Shown one piece after another: positions 55,071-63,572 of a stretch of 64,000 nt of DNA (position 1 is the stretch's first letter; each line of letters opens with the position of its first letter). Both the position numbers and the translations under genes were made by a program. This stretch comes from Chitinophaga caseinilytica (GTDB lineage: Bacteria > Bacteroidota > Bacteroidia > Chitinophagales > Chitinophagaceae), in the NCBI RefSeq assembly GCF_038396765.1, contig NZ_CP150096.1:3579001-3643000 (forward strand), given 5' to 3'. Under the pieces are notes generated by a model. It did no database searches, was not told the origin of the DNA, and worked only from the letters and a program-made list of their open reading frames with translations.

Positions 55071-55144
55071 GGTGGATGAGGGGTCTCGAACCCCCGACCC
55101 TCAGAACCACAATCTGATGCTCTAACCAACTGAGCTACAACCAC
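55071..55144 (-). tRNA. tRNA-His (GTG)
   Basis: Cloverleaf on the minus strand: D stem GCTC/GAGC, anticodon stem TCAGA/TCTGA with loop TTGTGGT (anticodon GTG), T arm GGGGG-TTCGAGA-CCCCT. The acceptor stem GTGGTTG/CATCCAC has a T-T mismatch at the fifth pair. G at 55145 complement can supply the His-specific G-1 opposite C73. CCA is not encoded. Confidence 0.92.
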
Positions 55145-55167
55145 CGTGTTGTTTGTTTTGCGGAGTG

Positions 55168-55200
55168 CAAAGGTAATAATTTTCCCTTCTAACTTCCAAA
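55168..55200 (-). promoter_or_regulatory. Promoter of tRNA-His
   Basis: On the minus strand TTTG (55200-55197), 21-nt spacer, TACCTTTG (55175-55168). Both elements match the consensus. Confidence 0.75.
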
Positions 55201-55339
55201 CATTTTCGCGGAAATCTTTAACAAATTTTGTTTTCAATCATACAATTCTAATCCCTTGATCCCGAATACCCTAACATATAAGACAAATCAGGAACCCGAT
55301 AAGATGGGTTTATCCCCACGATTTCCACAAAAATTGGCG

Positions 55340-55347
55340 TATATTTG
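55340..55347 (+). promoter_or_regulatory. -7 box TATATTTG of the 55.5 kb gene
   Basis: Perfect TAnnTTTG; transcription would start near 55354, ahead of the leader hairpin. Confidence 0.55.
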
Positions 55348-55375
55348 CTGCTCGCAATTCACCCGAAAACTTACT

Positions 55376-55410
55376 AGCCCAGCATGCGAAGTGCTGGGCT
55401 TTTTGTTTTT
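55376..55410 (+). terminator. Leader terminator/attenuator
   Basis: AGCCCAGCA/TGCTGGGCT, perfect 9-bp stem with a 7-nt loop, then TTTTTGTTTTT. It lies between the promoter and the gene start. Confidence 0.7.
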
Positions 55411-55455
55411 ATGAATGAAGGAATAATTATATATCTGACTGAAACACAACACAAT

Positions 55456-56670
55456 ATGCATATGGATCAGCTAAAATTGAAATTGCAGGAGTATTACCAG
55501 AACTACCGGAAGCTAGACAAACAGCCGAAGGAACAGGCCGCGCCCAAAGGCACCGGCACCGTTCACGACCTGGAGAGCGACATCCTCACCCAATTCGGCC
55601 TGCCCGTTTCCAAAAGATTCGTGCAGATTCTGCATGATTTTGTGAACCACGGCACGGTCAACGACCAGCTGCTGGATTACGTATCCCGGAAACTGCGCAC
55701 CGCCGCAAGGAAATATTTACTGTCTCCCGTCATGAGCGATCTCGATCAGCTCAACCAGGCGATGGAACAAAAACGCAGTCCGTTCGACGTACTGCCCGAG
55801 CTCGGCTACCCCGCGCACGATTACGCCGTGTTCCTCATCGGCGAACTGCTGTACCGCCGCAACATGCCCGCCCAGGATATCCTCGACGAGCTCCAGCAGG
55901 TACAGGTGCACAATAGCTGGGAAGACCTAATCGTACTGTCCAAAATCAGCAATTACAGCAGTCATGAACTGTACGCCAAACTGAAAAAGTACCAGCTCCG
56001 GTTCGTGGACGACTTCATCCAGCACATCCACCGCCAGGAAACCACCCGCCCCGCAGCCCGCAAAAGACTGTCGCCCGCGGAAGAAGGCTACAAGCCCAAT
56101 TATAAAACGATCTCCAAAGTGCTCGTGGAAGACATCGTGTTCGACGATAAAACCACCCCGAGCCTCTTCGGAAAACAGAAATCAGGTAGCCGCTACACCC
56201 GTATCACCATCGGACTGGAGTTCTCCGAGCTCAACCAGCTCCTCATGGCCAGCGGCGAGCTCGGCACGCAGATCAGCAACGCCATCAAGAAACGCCTCAC
56301 CAATCCCGCCAGCGCAAAACCCCTCGTGATCGACATCAAAGCCGAATTCGGGGAACCGCTGAAACTGGACAACGTTTATCTGGAGGTATATAAACCGCAA
56401 CACCAGGAAAACGGCAAGTGGGCGGAAGACAAGGACCCGTTCTATTTCGTAGACAAGATCCTGTCCAAAAAGGAATTCGAAAAGAAAGCCAAGGAAGCCG
56501 AAGTGAAAACCAAGATCCAGGAATGCCTGGAACTGATCGGCGGCTCCTATGTATATTATCAGCGCCTCCGCCGCCTCGGCATCACCGAAGACGAAGCCAA
56601 GCTTCGCGCCGGGCTGCAAGACGAGCTGCTGTATAAGTTGAGCTACTACCTCAACAAACTGAAAGATTAA
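55456..56670 (+). CDS. Conserved protein of unknown function
   Basis: A 404-residue cytoplasmic protein from the ATG at 55456 (55462 is possible). The first half is helical (residues about 1-200, with repeated amphipathic helices such as FVQILHDFVNHGTVNDQLLDYV in part). A basic linker (TTRPAARKRLSPAEEGY) follows, then a beta-strand segment (YTRITIGLEFSELNQLLMA, KPLVIDIKAEFGEPLKLDNV) and a lysine-rich helix (KKEFEKKAKEAEVKTKIQE) leading into a final helical pair. No catalytic motif is visible. The short-range order suggests an adaptor or scaffold protein. Transcription appears to pass a leader terminator. Confidence 0.8.
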   Translation: MHMDQLKLKLQEYYQNYRKLDKQPKEQAAPKGTGTVHDLESDILTQFGLPVSKRFVQILHDFVNHGTVNDQLLDYVSRKLRTAARKYLLSPVMSDLDQLNQAMEQKRSPFDVLPELGYPAHDYAVFLIGELLYRRNMPAQDILDELQQVQVHNSWEDLIVLSKISNYSSHELYAKLKKYQLRFVDDFIQHIHRQETTRPAARKRLSPAEEGYKPNYKTISKVLVEDIVFDDKTTPSLFGKQKSGSRYTRITIGLEFSELNQLLMASGELGTQISNAIKKRLTNPASAKPLVIDIKAEFGEPLKLDNVYLEVYKPQHQENGKWAEDKDPFYFVDKILSKKEFEKKAKEAEVKTKIQECLELIGGSYVYYQRLRRLGITEDEAKLRAGLQDELLYKLSYYLNKLKD

Positions 56671-56696
56671 CCTGATTTTTCATAATGCGATCCTTT

Positions 56697-56814
56697 CTGC
56701 GTGAACAGAGAAGAGCCTCCCGTCCCGGGAGGCTTTTTTATTGGCAACCGGTACCGTCCGCTCCGCGTGAACGGCGGCGCACCTCCTCCGGGATGTTCTT
56801 TTATTGGCAACCGG
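56697..56814 (+). repeat. Diverged tandem duplication containing the terminator
   Basis: Copy 1 (56697-56751) and copy 2 (56763-56814) both run from xCGCGTGAAC/CTGCGTGAAC through a CCTCC...GGGA region to TTTTATTGGCAACCGG (exact in 56736-56751 and 56799-56814). Only copy 1 keeps a perfect hairpin. Confidence 0.65.
56714..56739 (+). terminator. Terminator of the 55.5 kb gene
   Basis: AGCCTCCC/GGGAGGCT with a 5-nt loop and six T. Confidence 0.85.
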
Positions 56815-56825
56815 CCCGGGCCGCA

Positions 56826-56856
56826 TAAAAAAAGCCCCGGCATTCCGCCGGGGCCA
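56826..56856 (-). terminator. Terminator of the MG2/plug protein gene
   Basis: GCCCCGG/CCGGGGC stem; seven A on the plus strand give the T tract on the minus strand. Confidence 0.8.
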
Positions 56857-56909
56857 TGTATTGCTTTCCCGAATGTTCCCGGCCGGTTTGCCGGAAACGG
56901 TTGTAATTG

Positions 56910-59345
56910 TTAGAAGTTTTTCTCCACCCTGCCTACGCGGCCGAATTGGTCCATCGACTCAACAACCACGCGGAAATTCTTCGTCTGGTCGTTGTTGTAG
57001 AAGATCATCCGGGCTGTATGGCTGATGGTATCTACCACCAGGTTCGGGTTCCAGTAGAGCGTGAGGCGCTTGTCGGGCAGCTCGTGCTGGGCTTTTTTCA
57101 CGGAGTAGTCCGGGCTGTAGAATTCCTTGATGATGCGGTAACCGCCTTTCTTCAGGAGCTCCAGTTTTTTGGCGTTCGGGTCAGGACGGGAATCGCCGCC
57201 CTTGCGCGTCCAGATGGCGATGGCACCGTTGGCGCCGCCGAAACCGCCCATGAACGGGGGGCGGAACACCTTGATGAGGGCAACATCGGCCATGGGAATG
57301 TTAGCCACCGTGCCCACATCCACGGGCATCTGGTCGAGGAACACGCCGGGAGCGCCGCCGCGCCAGCTGAGGCTCGGGTTGCTCATGTCTCCCTGGATCT
57401 GTAAACCGGGCACGCGGGCCTGGAGGTATTGGAACACGTTGAAATTCGTGGGCGTTTCGTTGGTCAGGTCGAAGGTATAGCCGTTATCGCTGCTGAACAT
57501 CCCGCTCGCGTAGCGCGACGATGTGGTTTGTTCGGCCGAGGGCTTTTTGGCGTTTACGTCCACCGTTTTCAGCTGGATCGTCCGGTTGGTGATCATCCGG
57601 TTTACGCTGTTGCCTTCCATGACGGTGGCGAGGTAATTTTTCAGGATCCGGTTATCCATCGGTGGCGGCGGCAGCAACGGAATGGGCGTTTTCACCGGCG
57701 CGTACACGTCAAAGAAATGCCGGTCGAATTCCACCACCACTTCGCGGTTTTGCTTGGTATCCCGCTGGCCCTGGAAATAGAAGAGGGCCGTATCGCCGAA
57801 AACGAGATTGTTGAGCGCGAACGTGCCGTTTGGCTGGATGGGCGCCATGAGGAAGCTCTGCGTACTGTCTCTCGGAATGCGGATGAGGAAATTGACGTTC
57901 CCGCCCTGCAAAGGCTGCCGCGCGGGCGTCATGGCTTTACCGGTGATGGTAACGCCCTGCTCGTACGGGTATTTGATGGTGGGGAATTTATCCTGCAGGA
58001 TTTCCTGCCAGCTGAACCTGCGCCACCCGTTCGTCATCATCACCAGGTCGAGCGCCTGGGCCGCTTTTGCGCTGGTATCCCGGAAATAATAGAAGGGATT
58101 GTGCACATAACCTTTGAGATCGGACGTGAGGAAGGTATGGCTCATGATGTTGTTGGCGTAAGGGTCGTAGGCCACCTGGTCGGCATCGGTGATGGATGCG
58201 GAAATGCGGCCGCGCATGGAATCGGGGACCTGCAGCACCAGTTCCGTACGTTGGCGGGGCCCTTTGTTCAGCTCCTGGGGGTCGAGGAAAAACTCCAGCG
58301 AATCGGTTTTCCCTTTCACATATACGATGCGCTCGGTGAGCGGCGTGCCTTTGTTGTCGAACACGGTCAGTTGCATGATGCCGGAAGGGAGGTTGGTAGC
58401 AGGGATAAGCCCGCTCACTTTGCCTTCGGCCACATTCAGATCGGCCTTGTAAATCACCTGGTTATGCATCTGCGCGATGAGGAGCATGTCGTTTTGCGAA
58501 GCTTCGAGGTTATTGAAGCCGGTCAGGTAGAAGATGCGCGCGCCGCGGTTATAAACTTTGAGGGCAATGCCGGAAGGCTTGACAGCGGGGAGGTCGAACG
58601 ATTTTTGCTGTCCGCCTGCATTGGTGACCACCGCTTTATAGGTTTCGCCTGCTGCGGGTTTCAGTTCGAAGCTCCCCATGCCGTCGTGCAACGTTTCGAT
58701 GACCGCTACCTGTGCGCCTTTGGAGTCTTTCACGACCCCGGCCACCTTGGCAGGGTACCCGTTTTCATCGATGGCTTTGAAGGCTACGGCACTGCTCACG
58801 TCGGTGATGAGGTCGCCGCCTTCGGGGAAGAACTGAACGGAATATTCCTTAGGTGCGGCCGCTTCGCCGGCTTTGCCGGTTTTGGGGTCGAACACCTGGA
58901 TGTTTTTAAAGAACATGAAGGTGGTATCGAAGTTCAGCATCCAGGCAGTGTAGGCGCGGAGCTGGTAGAGACCGGGCTTGGTGTTTTCCGGTAGCGAGAA
59001 TTCGCCCGACGCGCCGCCGTCGTACACGAGAAGGAGCTCCTTCTGCACGATGGCCCCTTTCGCATCGCGGAGCTCGGCGTAGAGGTTACGGGCGCCGTAG
59101 GCGGGAAGGTCGTTCAGGGTCACATACCCCGAGAACCAGATCGTTTCCCCGGCAGCGTAATAATCCTTGTCCAGGTGCAGATACACCTTTTCCTGCGGGT
59201 AATTATTGATGAATTTTTCTAAAGCCTGAATGATGCGTTCTGTCCAGTCGTCGGGTTTGGCGAAGCCCGAAGCGCCCCAGAAGCAAAGGCCGAGAAGACC
59301 GGCTACCATTAGCTTGCGGAGCTTTTTCAGGGATGTTTGTTGCAT
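56910..59345 (-). CDS. MG2-like/carboxypeptidase-like surface protein with lone TonB plug domain
   Basis: An 811-residue exported protein (signal about 1-29). Residues about 50-130 resemble an alpha-2-macroglobulin MG2 domain (EKVYLHLDKDYYAAGETIWF). More Ig-like or carboxypeptidase-like beta domains follow to about 600. Residues about 615-730 form a TonB plug (FQYLQARVPGLQIQGDMSNP, FLDQMPVDVGTVANIPMADV, GFGGANGAIAIWTRKGG), but only some 80 residues remain, so there is no barrel. Such proteins are common in Bacteroidota and may be periplasmic or surface-bound. Role unknown. A TATCTTGG near -7 box lies at 59376-59369. Confidence 0.85.
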   Translation of the reverse strand: MQQTSLKKLRKLMVAGLLGLCFWGASGFAKPDDWTERIIQALEKFINNYPQEKVYLHLDKDYYAAGETIWFSGYVTLNDLPAYGARNLYAELRDAKGAIVQKELLLVYDGGASGEFSLPENTKPGLYQLRAYTAWMLNFDTTFMFFKNIQVFDPKTGKAGEAAAPKEYSVQFFPEGGDLITDVSSAVAFKAIDENGYPAKVAGVVKDSKGAQVAVIETLHDGMGSFELKPAAGETYKAVVTNAGGQQKSFDLPAVKPSGIALKVYNRGARIFYLTGFNNLEASQNDMLLIAQMHNQVIYKADLNVAEGKVSGLIPATNLPSGIMQLTVFDNKGTPLTERIVYVKGKTDSLEFFLDPQELNKGPRQRTELVLQVPDSMRGRISASITDADQVAYDPYANNIMSHTFLTSDLKGYVHNPFYYFRDTSAKAAQALDLVMMTNGWRRFSWQEILQDKFPTIKYPYEQGVTITGKAMTPARQPLQGGNVNFLIRIPRDSTQSFLMAPIQPNGTFALNNLVFGDTALFYFQGQRDTKQNREVVVEFDRHFFDVYAPVKTPIPLLPPPPMDNRILKNYLATVMEGNSVNRMITNRTIQLKTVDVNAKKPSAEQTTSSRYASGMFSSDNGYTFDLTNETPTNFNVFQYLQARVPGLQIQGDMSNPSLSWRGGAPGVFLDQMPVDVGTVANIPMADVALIKVFRPPFMGGFGGANGAIAIWTRKGGDSRPDPNAKKLELLKKGGYRIIKEFYSPDYSVKKAQHELPDKRLTLYWNPNLVVDTISHTARMIFYNNDQTKNFRVVVESMDQFGRVGRVEKNF

Positions 59346-59472
59346 GGATTGCGGATCGTTTAATGTACCAAGATAATCAATTACGAATAATTAGTAGGGC
59401 GGGCGCCTGTTTTTTTAACATTTCGTTTTTGGTGGTTTATTGCGAAATTCGCCGCCGGTAGACCGGCAAATT

Positions 59473-60723
59473 ATGAATATGGAACATGCTCAATCGGAAA
59501 AGGCGGACCTGGTGGTGACCGGCGGCGGCGCTGCAGGATTTTTCTGCGCGGTGAACGCCGCGAGGTTGCATCCCGGTAAAAAGGTCGTGCTGTTGGAGAA
59601 AACGGGCAAGCTGCTGTCGAAAGTGAAAGTGTCCGGCGGCGGCCGCTGTAATGTGACGCATGCGCTGGATAGCGTGTCTGAACTGGTGAAGCGATATCCC
59701 CGCGGCGGCAATTTTCTGAAGAAATCCTTTTCCCGGTTCTTCGTCCCCGATACGATCGGCTGGTATGCTGAACGTGGCGTGACGCTGAAAACGGAAGCCG
59801 ATGGAAGGATGTTCCCCGATTCCGACGATTCCCAGACTATTATCGACTGCCTGCTCCGCGAGGCCGACCGCCATCGCGTGCAGGTCCGCCGGCATGCAGA
59901 GGCCCAGTCACTGGAACGGGTAAACGGAGCATGGAAGATCACCATCGCCGGCGGCGCTACCATCACGGCTCCGAACGTCTGCATCGCGGCGGGCGGGTAT
60001 GCGTCTGCCGATAAATTCGCTTATCTCACGGCTTTGGGCCATACCATCGAGCCCCCCGCGCCGTCGCTCTTCACGTTCAACATGCCGGGCAACCCGGTCA
60101 CGGGCCTCATGGGCGTGTCCGTTCTCGAAGCCGCCGTTCGCATCGCCGGCAGCAAACTGGCGGAGAAGGGCCCGTTGCTGATCACCCATTGGGGGATGAG
60201 CGGCCCGGCCGTACTGCGGCTGTCTGCCTGGGGCGCGCGCTACCTGCAGGAGCAGCAATATAAATTTACACTGATCGTCAACTGGCTGCCCGATATGAAC
60301 GAAAATGCCCTGCGCGACGCCTGGCCGCAATGGCGGCAGGAACTGGGAAAACAACAGACCGGCACCCGCAACCCGTTCGGGCTCCCGTCGCGGCTATGGC
60401 TATTTTTGCTCGCCGAAGCCGGTATCCCCGAATCCACGCGATGGGCGGAAATTCCCGCGAAAGAGCAAAACCGGCTCATCCGGCTGCTCACGGCCATGGA
60501 GTTCCCGGTGTCGGGGAAAACGACGTTCAAGGAGGAGTTCGTGACCTGCGGCGGCATCCGCCTGTCGGAAATAGACCCGCTCACCATGCAAAGCCGAGTG
60601 GTGCCGGGGTTATATTTTGCAGGAGAAGTGATGGATGTGGACGGGATCACCGGCGGGTTCAATTTCCAGCACGCCTGGACGAGCGGCTGGATCGCCGCGC
60701 ATCTCGAAGGAGCAGGGCATTAG
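59473..60723 (+). CDS. BaiN/HI0933-like NAD(P)/FAD-dependent oxidoreductase
   Basis: A 416-residue flavoprotein from the ATG at 59473 (59479 also possible). The FAD loop is LVVTGGGAAGFFCAVNAAR, followed by VVLLEKTGKLLSKVKVSGGGRCNVTH, the HI0933 hallmark. RMFPDSDDSQTIIDCLL, LITHWGMSGPAVLRLSAWGA and VTCGGIRLSEIDPLTMQSR complete the family pattern. The end GLYFAGEVMDVDGITGGFNFQHAW binds FAD. The substrate is unknown. It ends tail to tail against the next gene with a 4-base overlap. Confidence 0.94.
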   Translation: MNMEHAQSEKADLVVTGGGAAGFFCAVNAARLHPGKKVVLLEKTGKLLSKVKVSGGGRCNVTHALDSVSELVKRYPRGGNFLKKSFSRFFVPDTIGWYAERGVTLKTEADGRMFPDSDDSQTIIDCLLREADRHRVQVRRHAEAQSLERVNGAWKITIAGGATITAPNVCIAAGGYASADKFAYLTALGHTIEPPAPSLFTFNMPGNPVTGLMGVSVLEAAVRIAGSKLAEKGPLLITHWGMSGPAVLRLSAWGARYLQEQQYKFTLIVNWLPDMNENALRDAWPQWRQELGKQQTGTRNPFGLPSRLWLFLLAEAGIPESTRWAEIPAKEQNRLIRLLTAMEFPVSGKTTFKEEFVTCGGIRLSEIDPLTMQSRVVPGLYFAGEVMDVDGITGGFNFQHAWTSGWIAAHLEGAGH

Positions 60724-62711
60724 AAAAAGCTCAGCCCCGCCTGCCAGCCCAGCCATCCCGCGCGGCCTTCGGCCGACGAAAAGCCGGGATATCCCTTCCA
60801 TGGCTTGTCTACGATCAGTTTGTTATCGTCCATGAACGTAAACGCCGGTCCGCCGTATACCGTCACCCAATTGCCCAGCCGCACCCTGAGAGAAGGGGAG
60901 GCGCGCCAGGCCTGGGCCAGCGATTTCCAGCCGTTATCGAAAAAGTTCAGTTGCGACACGTCCGTGTTCATCGATAATCTTCCTTTCAGTTTCCATTCGC
61001 CGCCGAAACCCAGCCCCAGGTAATGCATGCCGTTGCGCGCACCGCCGGAAAGAATGGAGTAAAAGCCCCTCCGGCCGCTTTTGAACTGCAGGTTGGCGGG
61101 CATCAGGTCGCTGGAGAACGTCTCCAGCCGGTAATACCCTTTTTTCTTCACGATGGTGACCAGCCCGAAAGCCACACCGTCGGAGCTGTCGGCGATATTG
61201 ACCAGCCCGAACTGCACGCCGCGGTTATACCCGACGCTGTTGCCGAAGAACGACAGCTGCAGGCCGCGCATCGTATCGCGGGCATGGTTCCAGCCGCCGG
61301 TGATCTGCAGGCCGTGGCCGCTGCCGTGATGCTGGTTGAACAGCCCCGAAATCTGGATGCCCGGCGCGATGCCGCCGGGGGCCCTGTCTGCCGTATCTTT
61401 TACGGGATGTTTGAGATCGATTTTGCCTGCGGCGTGATTGATGAGCCCTGCGATCTGCAGGCCTTTCATTTCCTTGGTGTAATTGATGAGCCCCGTGATC
61501 TGCGCGCCTTCGGAATTGCCGCGCACGCGGTTGATGAGGCCGCTGACCTGGATACCGTTGAGGTGCCCGCCGCTGTGGTTCATCAGCCCGCTGATCTGTG
61601 CGCCCGTTACATCGCCCACGATATTGTTGTGCAGGCCGGCGATCTGGATGCCTTTCACGGAATCCATGGCACGGTTGAAGATCCCCGAAATCTGGGCGCC
61701 CATGAGCCAGCCGTCGGCGATATTGCTGATGCCGCCTATCTGCGCCCCTTCCACGAATTCCATGTTCCGGTTAAAGATGCCGGCCACCTGCACCCCGCGT
61801 ACCGAGCCGCCCACGAGGTTGAAAATGCCCGCCACCTGCGCGTATTGCGCATTGCCTTTGTTGATATTGAAGCCCCCGGCGATTTCCAGGCCATCGAGCC
61901 CGGCAGAATAGCCGCCAACGAGGTTGAGGGAGAATTTATTGACCACCTGGCCGGCCATCTTGCCGTGGGAGCCGAGCGACGGTACGAGCGACGATTGCAC
62001 CGGCTTTTCCGCGAAGAACTTGCCGATATTGCGGGTTTGCCGGCGAAGGTTTTCGCTCAGCAGGCGGCTGCCCAGCCAGGTTTTGTCTACCTTGTCCGAC
62101 ACGGTGAATTCCCGCAATTTAACCGGCATGGCCGGCGAAATGGCGATGGAGATCTCCCGGTCGAAGCCGGGCATGACGTACAGCATCGTATCGATGTAAA
62201 ACTCCTTGCTGACCGTTATCTGGATGGAAGGCTGCTTCCCCTTGTCTTTCAGCCGCAGGTGGAAATAGCCGTCGGTATTGGTGAAGGCGCTCATGAGGTC
62301 GGAACGTTCGTAGATACTGGCGTTCACGATCATATTGCCGTTGTATTTGTCGCGCACGTAGCCGCTGATGGTGTAAAACCGTTCCCGGGCGCCTTCGGCG
62401 GCGTTGAGGATGATGTGCCCGTCTACCACCGAATACCGGATACGGCCCTGGAAGAGCTGGTCGAGCACCTGGCGGATGGGTTTCCGCTGCACGGTGAGGC
62501 TCACGAGGCTGTCGCCCCTGAAAGGCCTGCCGGCGTAGGAAAAGCTGAGGCCCGATTGGGCGGTGATTTTGGACAGCACGGAATCTACCGGCCAGTTAAC
62601 GGCCCGGAAGGAAACGGTTTGCTGGAGTTGTTGCTGCGCCATCAGGCAGCAGGGCCAGAGGAGCAGGGCGATGAGACAGTTACGGAACAAGTTGGAGCAG
62701 GGTTTGAACAT
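60720..62711 (-). CDS. STN/carboxypeptidase-like protein with surface repeats
   Basis: A 663-residue exported protein. A signal (about 1-25) precedes an STN domain (about 30-100, VDSVLSKITAQSGLSFSY), as in TonB receptors and secretins. A carboxypeptidase-D-like domain follows (about 112-185, YTISGYVRDKYNGNMIVNAS). Residues about 260-520 contain roughly ten repeats of 20-25 residues built on AQISGIFN, IQIAGLHN, AQITGLIN and the like, similar to LA_2272-type surface repeats, and probably forming a barrel or solenoid. The last part is barrel-like and ends in Phe. No TonB plug is present. Function unknown. Confidence 0.82.
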   Translation of the reverse strand: MFKPCSNLFRNCLIALLLWPCCLMAQQQLQQTVSFRAVNWPVDSVLSKITAQSGLSFSYAGRPFRGDSLVSLTVQRKPIRQVLDQLFQGRIRYSVVDGHIILNAAEGARERFYTISGYVRDKYNGNMIVNASIYERSDLMSAFTNTDGYFHLRLKDKGKQPSIQITVSKEFYIDTMLYVMPGFDREISIAISPAMPVKLREFTVSDKVDKTWLGSRLLSENLRRQTRNIGKFFAEKPVQSSLVPSLGSHGKMAGQVVNKFSLNLVGGYSAGLDGLEIAGGFNINKGNAQYAQVAGIFNLVGGSVRGVQVAGIFNRNMEFVEGAQIGGISNIADGWLMGAQISGIFNRAMDSVKGIQIAGLHNNIVGDVTGAQISGLMNHSGGHLNGIQVSGLINRVRGNSEGAQITGLINYTKEMKGLQIAGLINHAAGKIDLKHPVKDTADRAPGGIAPGIQISGLFNQHHGSGHGLQITGGWNHARDTMRGLQLSFFGNSVGYNRGVQFGLVNIADSSDGVAFGLVTIVKKKGYYRLETFSSDLMPANLQFKSGRRGFYSILSGGARNGMHYLGLGFGGEWKLKGRLSMNTDVSQLNFFDNGWKSLAQAWRASPSLRVRLGNWVTVYGGPAFTFMDDNKLIVDKPWKGYPGFSSAEGRAGWLGWQAGLSFF

Positions 62712-62718
62712 GGCGGAC

Positions 62719-62742
62719 GCCGGCCTCCTTGTGGAGACCGGC
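62719..62742 (-). other. Strong hairpin in the 5' leader
   Basis: GCCGGCCTCC/GGAGACCGGC, one mismatch, 4-nt loop, between the -7 box and the ATG at 62711; on the mRNA it buries an AGGAGG-like sequence. Confidence 0.55.
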
Positions 62743-62746
62743 GGGC

Positions 62747-62754
62747 CAAAATTA
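62747..62754 (-). promoter_or_regulatory. -7 box TAATTTTG of the surface-repeat gene
   Basis: Perfect TAnnTTTG on the minus strand, 35 nt from the ATG. Confidence 0.5.
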
Positions 62755-62797
62755 GCGTAAAACGTTCAATGGATGGGGGAGAAAAAAGGACAGGCGG

Positions 62798-63391
62798 TTA
62801 GAAAATGCCTGCTTTCACGCCCAGGGAGAATCCGGGGGCGCTGAGCTTCTCGTCGGTCGTATGCAGACCGCCCACGCCGAACACCCTCCGGTACGAACCG
62901 CCCGCTACTACGCGGAGGTAATGGGTGACGTTCATTTCCAGCTGAACGAAGGGCTCGGCCACTACAACGGAGCTGGAGCCATAGACATGATCGCGGCCTT
63001 TATTGAATTTTTCGCGCTCGGAAACCCCGCCGCCGCCGATGAGGGTGCCGGCCGACCAATGGAAAAGTTTGTCGGAGTTGTGCACGTATTCGACTACGGC
63101 GCCGGTGTACCAGAAATTGAGGACGGGCCGGTCGGGCGCTTCTACTCGGATGTTGTTGGCGAGGCTTTTGGCGCCGGCGCCGAGGAGCCATTTTTTGTTG
63201 AGGAATACGCCTCCGTATGCGCCGGTGAGCACGGCAAAATCGCCATTCAGGGCGGAGATCGTGCCAAAACCGTGGCCGTATGCGCCGAACGATTTGGCTT
63301 TGGAGGTTTTGCCTGCCAGGGTTTCGATTTCCTGGGCATTGGCGGCGGTGATGATTAACATCGAAGCGAAGAGTGTCAGCAGCTTTTTCAT
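62798..63391 (-). CDS. Small outer-membrane beta-barrel-like protein
   Basis: A 197-residue exported protein; the ATG at 63391 gives MKKLLTLFASMLIITAANAQ. The mature part alternates short glycine-rich strands (FGAYGHGFGTISALNGDFAVL, NFWYTGAVVEYVHN, YLRVVAGGSYRRVFGVGG) and ends FSLGVKAGIF, as small porin-like barrels do. No family is recognised. The start at 63430 lacks a signal and is rejected. Confidence 0.78.
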   Translation of the reverse strand: MKKLLTLFASMLIITAANAQEIETLAGKTSKAKSFGAYGHGFGTISALNGDFAVLTGAYGGVFLNKKWLLGAGAKSLANNIRVEAPDRPVLNFWYTGAVVEYVHNSDKLFHWSAGTLIGGGGVSEREKFNKGRDHVYGSSSVVVAEPFVQLEMNVTHYLRVVAGGSYRRVFGVGGLHTTDEKLSAPGFSLGVKAGIF

Positions 63392-63572
63392 ATTGTAAAG
63401 TTTTTTGTTTGCTGCTATAATGACGGACAAATCACCCTTCCCCCCATAAGCCGGTAAAAAAATATTTTCTGAATGAAAATGAACAGCCGTTTTATGGAAT
63501 GAATAAAATGAACAGGGGAATAAGGGCTAAATTGATTAACAAACCTTATTTACTTAACCTCACATTGTTATT

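Larger units (their letters stand above)
55146..55455. other. Divergent promoter region of tRNA-His and the 55.5 kb gene
   Basis: AT-rich. It holds the tRNA-His promoter (55168-55200), the -7 box TATATTTG (55340-55347) and a leader terminator hairpin (55376-55410). No further gene was seen. Confidence 0.6.

Noticed and set aside
61023..62801. A 592-codon plus-strand open frame
   Set aside because: Antisense to the surface-repeat gene; its repetitive look mirrors the real repeats.
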